The notes beneath the pieces were generated by a model. That model did no database searches and was not told the DNA's origin. It was given only the letters and a program-made list of their open reading frames with translations. From positions 1,302,001 through 1,366,000 of the forward strand of contig JASJZH010000005.1 of assembly GCA_037178975.1 (NCBI GenBank): a stretch of 64,000 nt of DNA. The letters run 5' to 3'. A program made the position numbers and the translations under genes. Of the stretch, positions 60,081-64,000 are shown piece after piece. Position 1 is the first letter of the stretch. Each line of letters begins with the position of its first letter. Source of the stretch: Oscheius tipulae (Eukaryota > Nematoda > Chromadorea > Rhabditida > Rhabditidae).

Positions 60081-63000
60081 TGTTTGTGGGCAGGACGCTC
60101 AGTTTGTTGGCCTCTTTGGTCATGTTTTGTGTTTCAATTTCCAGATATCCTCAGTTCAAAAACATGACCTTTCTTTATTTTCTTCCAGAGTTCGACAAGT
60201 TTTTTCAGCTTTTTAATCAGTTTTCACTCTTTTGTATGTTCGTTTGTCAGCTTCTTTATACAGCCATAGTGACAGCTCCAGCTTGCTTTCTTGATTTATC
60301 CCTGTATCAATGTCCATTTTCGTAGTAATTAAAAAAAACAATTATTTCTATCATGGTTCAGTCCAGCATATATTCAGAAAAAAGTTTACATTTTCGCTTG
60401 ACCGTATACACGTATTTTTCGATGTTTCACATTTTGTACTTAGACAGAATAACTTGGATTGGAAACTTACTTTCGACTGTTCATGCTGTCCAATGCCCGT
60501 TACAGTAGAACAAAATTGCTTCAGTTTCTGCGTAAACTCATAGACGAACTCGTATCGTCACTATTTTGATAGAACCCGTTTCTTCTTAGAGAAAATCTTT
60601 CACTGTCAAACTGAATAAAAAATGGTTTTGCAAACTTAGCCTTTGCTACTACTGAAAGCGAAACCTTTTGCGTCCCGTTGTTCTCTCTCCCGGTCGGCTA
60701 ATGTTTATCTAACGAAATGTGCTCATTTTTCGCGTCCAGAGGGATTGGTGCCCTGTGTGTGAGAAAAAGAGCCAGTCTTAGTCTCTCCGTTTTTACGATT
60801 TCTAATACTTTTTCAAACTTTGGCTTTAAGAGATATAGAAGACGGGGTGAAGAGAGAGATTCTATGGAACTTTCTTCTTCGACCCAAAATTTACAAGTTT
60901 CCCAAGCATACAGTGTCCACCAGAATATTTTGAACTATTCTATATTTCATCAGCCAATAAAACAATAAGTAATATTTTGAGGATCAGTCGCCGCCGCCAG
61001 TCATGTTGCTTGCGATGTCTTTATTCAAAACCCGTACTGTTTCACTTCTTTTTTTATTAAAGGGACAGCCCAGTTATGGGTGAACGGGTGGACGGCGCGC
61101 TATTTTTTAAACGGGTCCCGCAACGAAGTTGCCTGAAAATCAATCTTTTGCATTTTTCGATGCTTTACACTTATTTTCTCGGTTTTTATATGTGTTTAAT
61201 CGATTCGTCGTCAATTTTCACCCCAGTGTAGCCTACTTTGACAAAACAATTTACTAAGACAAATAGAGGGTATCAATTCGATCTTTCCCCTCTCTGTCCG
61301 TTTCATTACTCCCCCACCCCCACCGATGCAATTTGGCTCCAGTTGACATCATTTCAGGTGAATCAGGTTCTCATTCCCATGATCTCTCTGCTAATCAGGA
61401 GCCGATAAAAAAGAAGCCAAAGGCGTTTTCTTGTGCTCAGTCTCTCTCTTTGCTTCGTCATTGTTTTGACAGCGAATTTATTTTGAAGATGAAGTTTGGA
61501 GATAGAAAACAGGGGGAGGGGAAAAGAGGGAAAGGTGACGGAGTTAATCCGGCTGTTTTTTTAGGCTCGAACATCTCTTCTTTGATCAGGGTCAATTTTC
61601 TTCCACTTTTGTAGAAAAAAGTGTGGGGGTGTTCGGAATAGTAGAACTACTAAACATTTTATTGATCAAAATCAATCCAAGATAGTAGTATTTCATCCTC
61701 TTTTCAATTTTTTTTCTCTTGCTACATGAAAGTTTTGTGATTCAAGCAATTTAATTACTAATCTTTCTATTCCTTCCAGGCTATAAGCAGGAAATGAAGC
61801 ATACAGTATTGAAAACACATTAGGAACTTGTGGACGACACCCAAACATTTCCTCTTTTCCTGTTTTTATTATGCAAACCGCTTGCCGCAAACTAAGTTTT
61901 TAGTTCTTCTCAGACTATAAACACTGAATGAAACATCCAATCACATAAATTTTTTGCTGTTTTCACTTTAGAGTAACTCTTTCGTATCCTAACAGAACTT
62001 CGAAGCCTGTGAAAGAGTTGACTTTTCAAATTCTCGGAATATTGATGTTTGTTTACAGACTCCGGCGATTCCAGATATCAAGGTATTGAAACTTTTTACT
62101 GTTCAAAACTTCTAGAATTGGATTTTTCTTCCTTCTTTTAAACCATACTGTTTGAAATCTTGAAAACAGGAAAACCAGACGGGTGTTTTTTTTAAAACTA
62201 TCCATACTTCCTAGTAGATTGTTTGCTCAACTTGAACATCTTGATCTAGCAAAACAGTGAAACATTTATGTTTTAGATCCACATGATCTGTGGAGTGTTC
62301 TTAGTTCCAAATTGGTTTTCTGGCTATTCTTATGCTTCAAAGTTTTACGGTCGGAGTCTGGTCACTTTGTTTGCAAAAGTCATGTCTCCATGTCTGAAAG
62401 TGACGAATTTCCGCCCCTTTTCCACTGAAGAGGAGACTCTCCTCACGTGGCCTCTCGCTCGTTCTTCTAATGCAAGCCAGCCACCTGCCTTTATGCTCTC
62501 TCTTGACTCTCTCTGTTCTCTCTCTTTTGGACAGGGAGAAATCTCTCACGCACGTCATTTATCCCCTCTCTCCCCACTGCCCACAGAACACACTCATAGA
62601 ACCCTATCATTCCTGCTCAACATCGATTCTTGAACTGTTCTCTAGCCTTTGTAGTCTGATCGAAACACAAAAATGAAAAATGTTTCATGTTTCAGGTTTC
62701 ACTGATATTCTGATGATACGATTCCTCCTCAGTTTGAACATTTCATTTTCCACAAAAAATTTGATTTCCGTACAGCTCCTATAGAAAACAATATTTCATG
62801 TTTCAATAAGTGCGTCCGGTCGGGATGCAAAAGTGTTTAAAAGAACATCACTATCTCTAACTACTGTAAAAACGTTTTGTTGTTTCAACGTGGAGGTAAA
62901 AGAAGTAGATTAAGTGAGATTAAATGAGTGAAATAATTGGGGAACAAATTTTTTTCTTGGGGTTCAAAAACGTTGAAACCTATCGTGTGCCATCGAACTC

Positions 63001-63516
63001 TGATAGCAAAGAAGAACGAGAGAAATTGTTGCTTCTGGCATTATACAAAAGAATAATGTACATTTCCAGACGGCGAATTTTTTTTTTCAAAAGCTGCTAT
63101 GGAAGTTTTTTGTTGGTTTTAATGGAGATATAAAAACTTTTTTCGACTTTTTCTGTTCGGTTTGAAGAAGACATGGAAAACCAATAGTGAATATTTGAAA
63201 ACTTTTTATGTTTTACCTAGCCTAGATAGCAAGCACGTAAAAATGGTCCTGTTTAGATCTTTTCGTCTCAAGTCTAAAAATGGAGCGATCGATAAATTGA
63301 TCTCTTGTCATTTTTTCCCAACTTTTCGGGTAGCCCGACTTCTGTCCAAAATCAGTTCAATCCTCACTCTTTCCATCTGTCTCTCTGACTATCAGTCTCT
63401 CCCATATCATCTCATTCTTATTCCAGTCCCCACCTTCTCCTCACTTCCTCGTCTATTCTCTGATTTCCGCCTCCGAGCAAGGAAAAAAACGAATTGAACC
63501 AAAGACAGTAATTGAT
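60081..63516. other. Upstream region of the last gene, no supported exon
   Basis: AT-rich DNA. A fragment at 61125-61200 (TTTTTCGATGCTTTACAC and neighbours) is related to the foldback MITE at 12138-12552. One weak frame (61358 onward) with an acceptor was not accepted. GTTTCA motifs continue to about 62.9 kb. Confidence 0.35.
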
Positions 63517-63532
63517 ATGCACCCAGGTGCAT
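63517..63532. promoter_or_regulatory. Palindrome around CAGGTG E-box
   Basis: ATGCACC-CA-GGTGCAT, 7 bp arms, about 400 bp before the last gene's ATG. CAGGTG is a bHLH (E-protein) or Snail-type site. Confidence 0.4.
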
Positions 63533-63923
63533 GTCACGTTGATTTTTTGAACCCATCCCCATAGCCATCGTCATTTGAACATATTACATTAATCCGAAGA
63601 GATTTGGAATTTCTCGGGTGTGCAAAAGCTAAATTTCAAGTGATGTTTCACGCGAAATATGTAGTAGAAGAAATATGGCGCTGAATGATGCTGCCATTCA
63701 AGTTAATCGAAATCCAAAAATTTATGTGCTTGCCCCAGGTCAACTGGTTTTTCTGTCTCGTTTTTGAAAACAATGAATAATCATGTTACACCCGTATCAG
63801 ATAGTCTTTATCATTTACCCAGATCAACAAATTATTCTCATGATAGTTTTAAAAATACCTTCACATAGCTTTATCTACACCTCACGTATACAATCTTCAT
63901 CTCTCATATCTCAATTTTTCAGC

Positions 63924-64000
63924 ATGTACTCGGCCTCGACTATGTCAGGCGCCCACTATATGAACCCAAATGGAGTCAATCCCATGACATATCAGCAGAA
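63924..64000 (+). CDS. First coding exon of a gene continuing past the window
   Basis: Acceptor CAATTTTTCAG is followed one base later by ATG at 63924, the arrangement expected of a spliced-leader or 5'-UTR exon junction. The frame reads MYSASTMSGAHYMNPNGV and on to TYQQ at the window edge. The Met/Asn/Pro/Tyr/Gln-rich N-terminus without a signal peptide resembles transcription-factor N-termini, and the long upstream gene-poor stretch fits a developmentally regulated gene. Family not identified. Confidence 0.6.
   Translation, partial: MYSASTMSGAHYMNPNGVNPMTYQQ

Noticed and set aside
61358-61530. Possible exon with ESGSHSHDLSANQEPIKKK text
   Set aside because: Acceptor is good but the frame runs into low-complexity sequence and no partner exon was found.

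Overview
The window looks like nematode nuclear DNA. Coding exons are separated mostly by 38-80 bp introns with TTTTCAG-type acceptors, two first exons begin at an acceptor a few bases before the ATG (as in spliced-leader trans-splicing), and the transposons are Caenorhabditis-like Tc/mariner, Helitron, hAT and Ginger types. I would guess a clade V (rhabditid) nematode, but species cannot be read from this sequence.

Layout. 0-11 kb: minus-strand exons, including a small cysteine-rich single-pass membrane protein whose intron holds a Ginger transposon with 260 bp inverted repeats (2306-4948), and two Tc-type elements set 5 bp apart (8236-9523 and 9529-10574). 11.4-27.8 kb: a plus-strand ankyrin/kinase block. 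A short N-terminal piece with a broken ankyrin start (11433-11990) is followed by a foldback element, an open 8-exon non-RD protein kinase (12556-14072), and a huge ankyrin-repeat ORF (about 52 repeats) cut in two by a 5.55 kb Helitron (16710-22261). Removing the Helitron at its A|T target restores a continuous reading frame. Direct copies of one mariner family flank the ankyrin block. 27.8-40.4 kb: a plus-strand PAS-domain gene with at least ten exons and long introns. 40.4-46.2 kb: a complete minus-strand heterotrimeric G-protein gamma subunit whose 5.5 kb first intron contains an intact hAT transposon with an 8 bp target duplication and a separate 311 bp inverted repeat. 46.2-63.9 kb: a gene-poor stretch with one mariner-like element and a CpG-rich CRE/E-box promoter-like patch. 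63,924-64,000: the first coding exon of another plus-strand gene.

The most striking non-coding signal is a short composite motif scattered through host intergenic and intronic DNA (about 0.3-7 kb and 28-63 kb) but nearly absent from the transposons and the ankyrin block. Read on the motif strand it is TGTTTCA, six bases, then an RYATAA (TATA-like) box. GTTTCA is the core of the nematode 21U-RNA (piRNA) upstream motif, so these stretches may be a piRNA-producing domain whose promoters also carry a phased TATA-like box. That is inference and needs small-RNA data.
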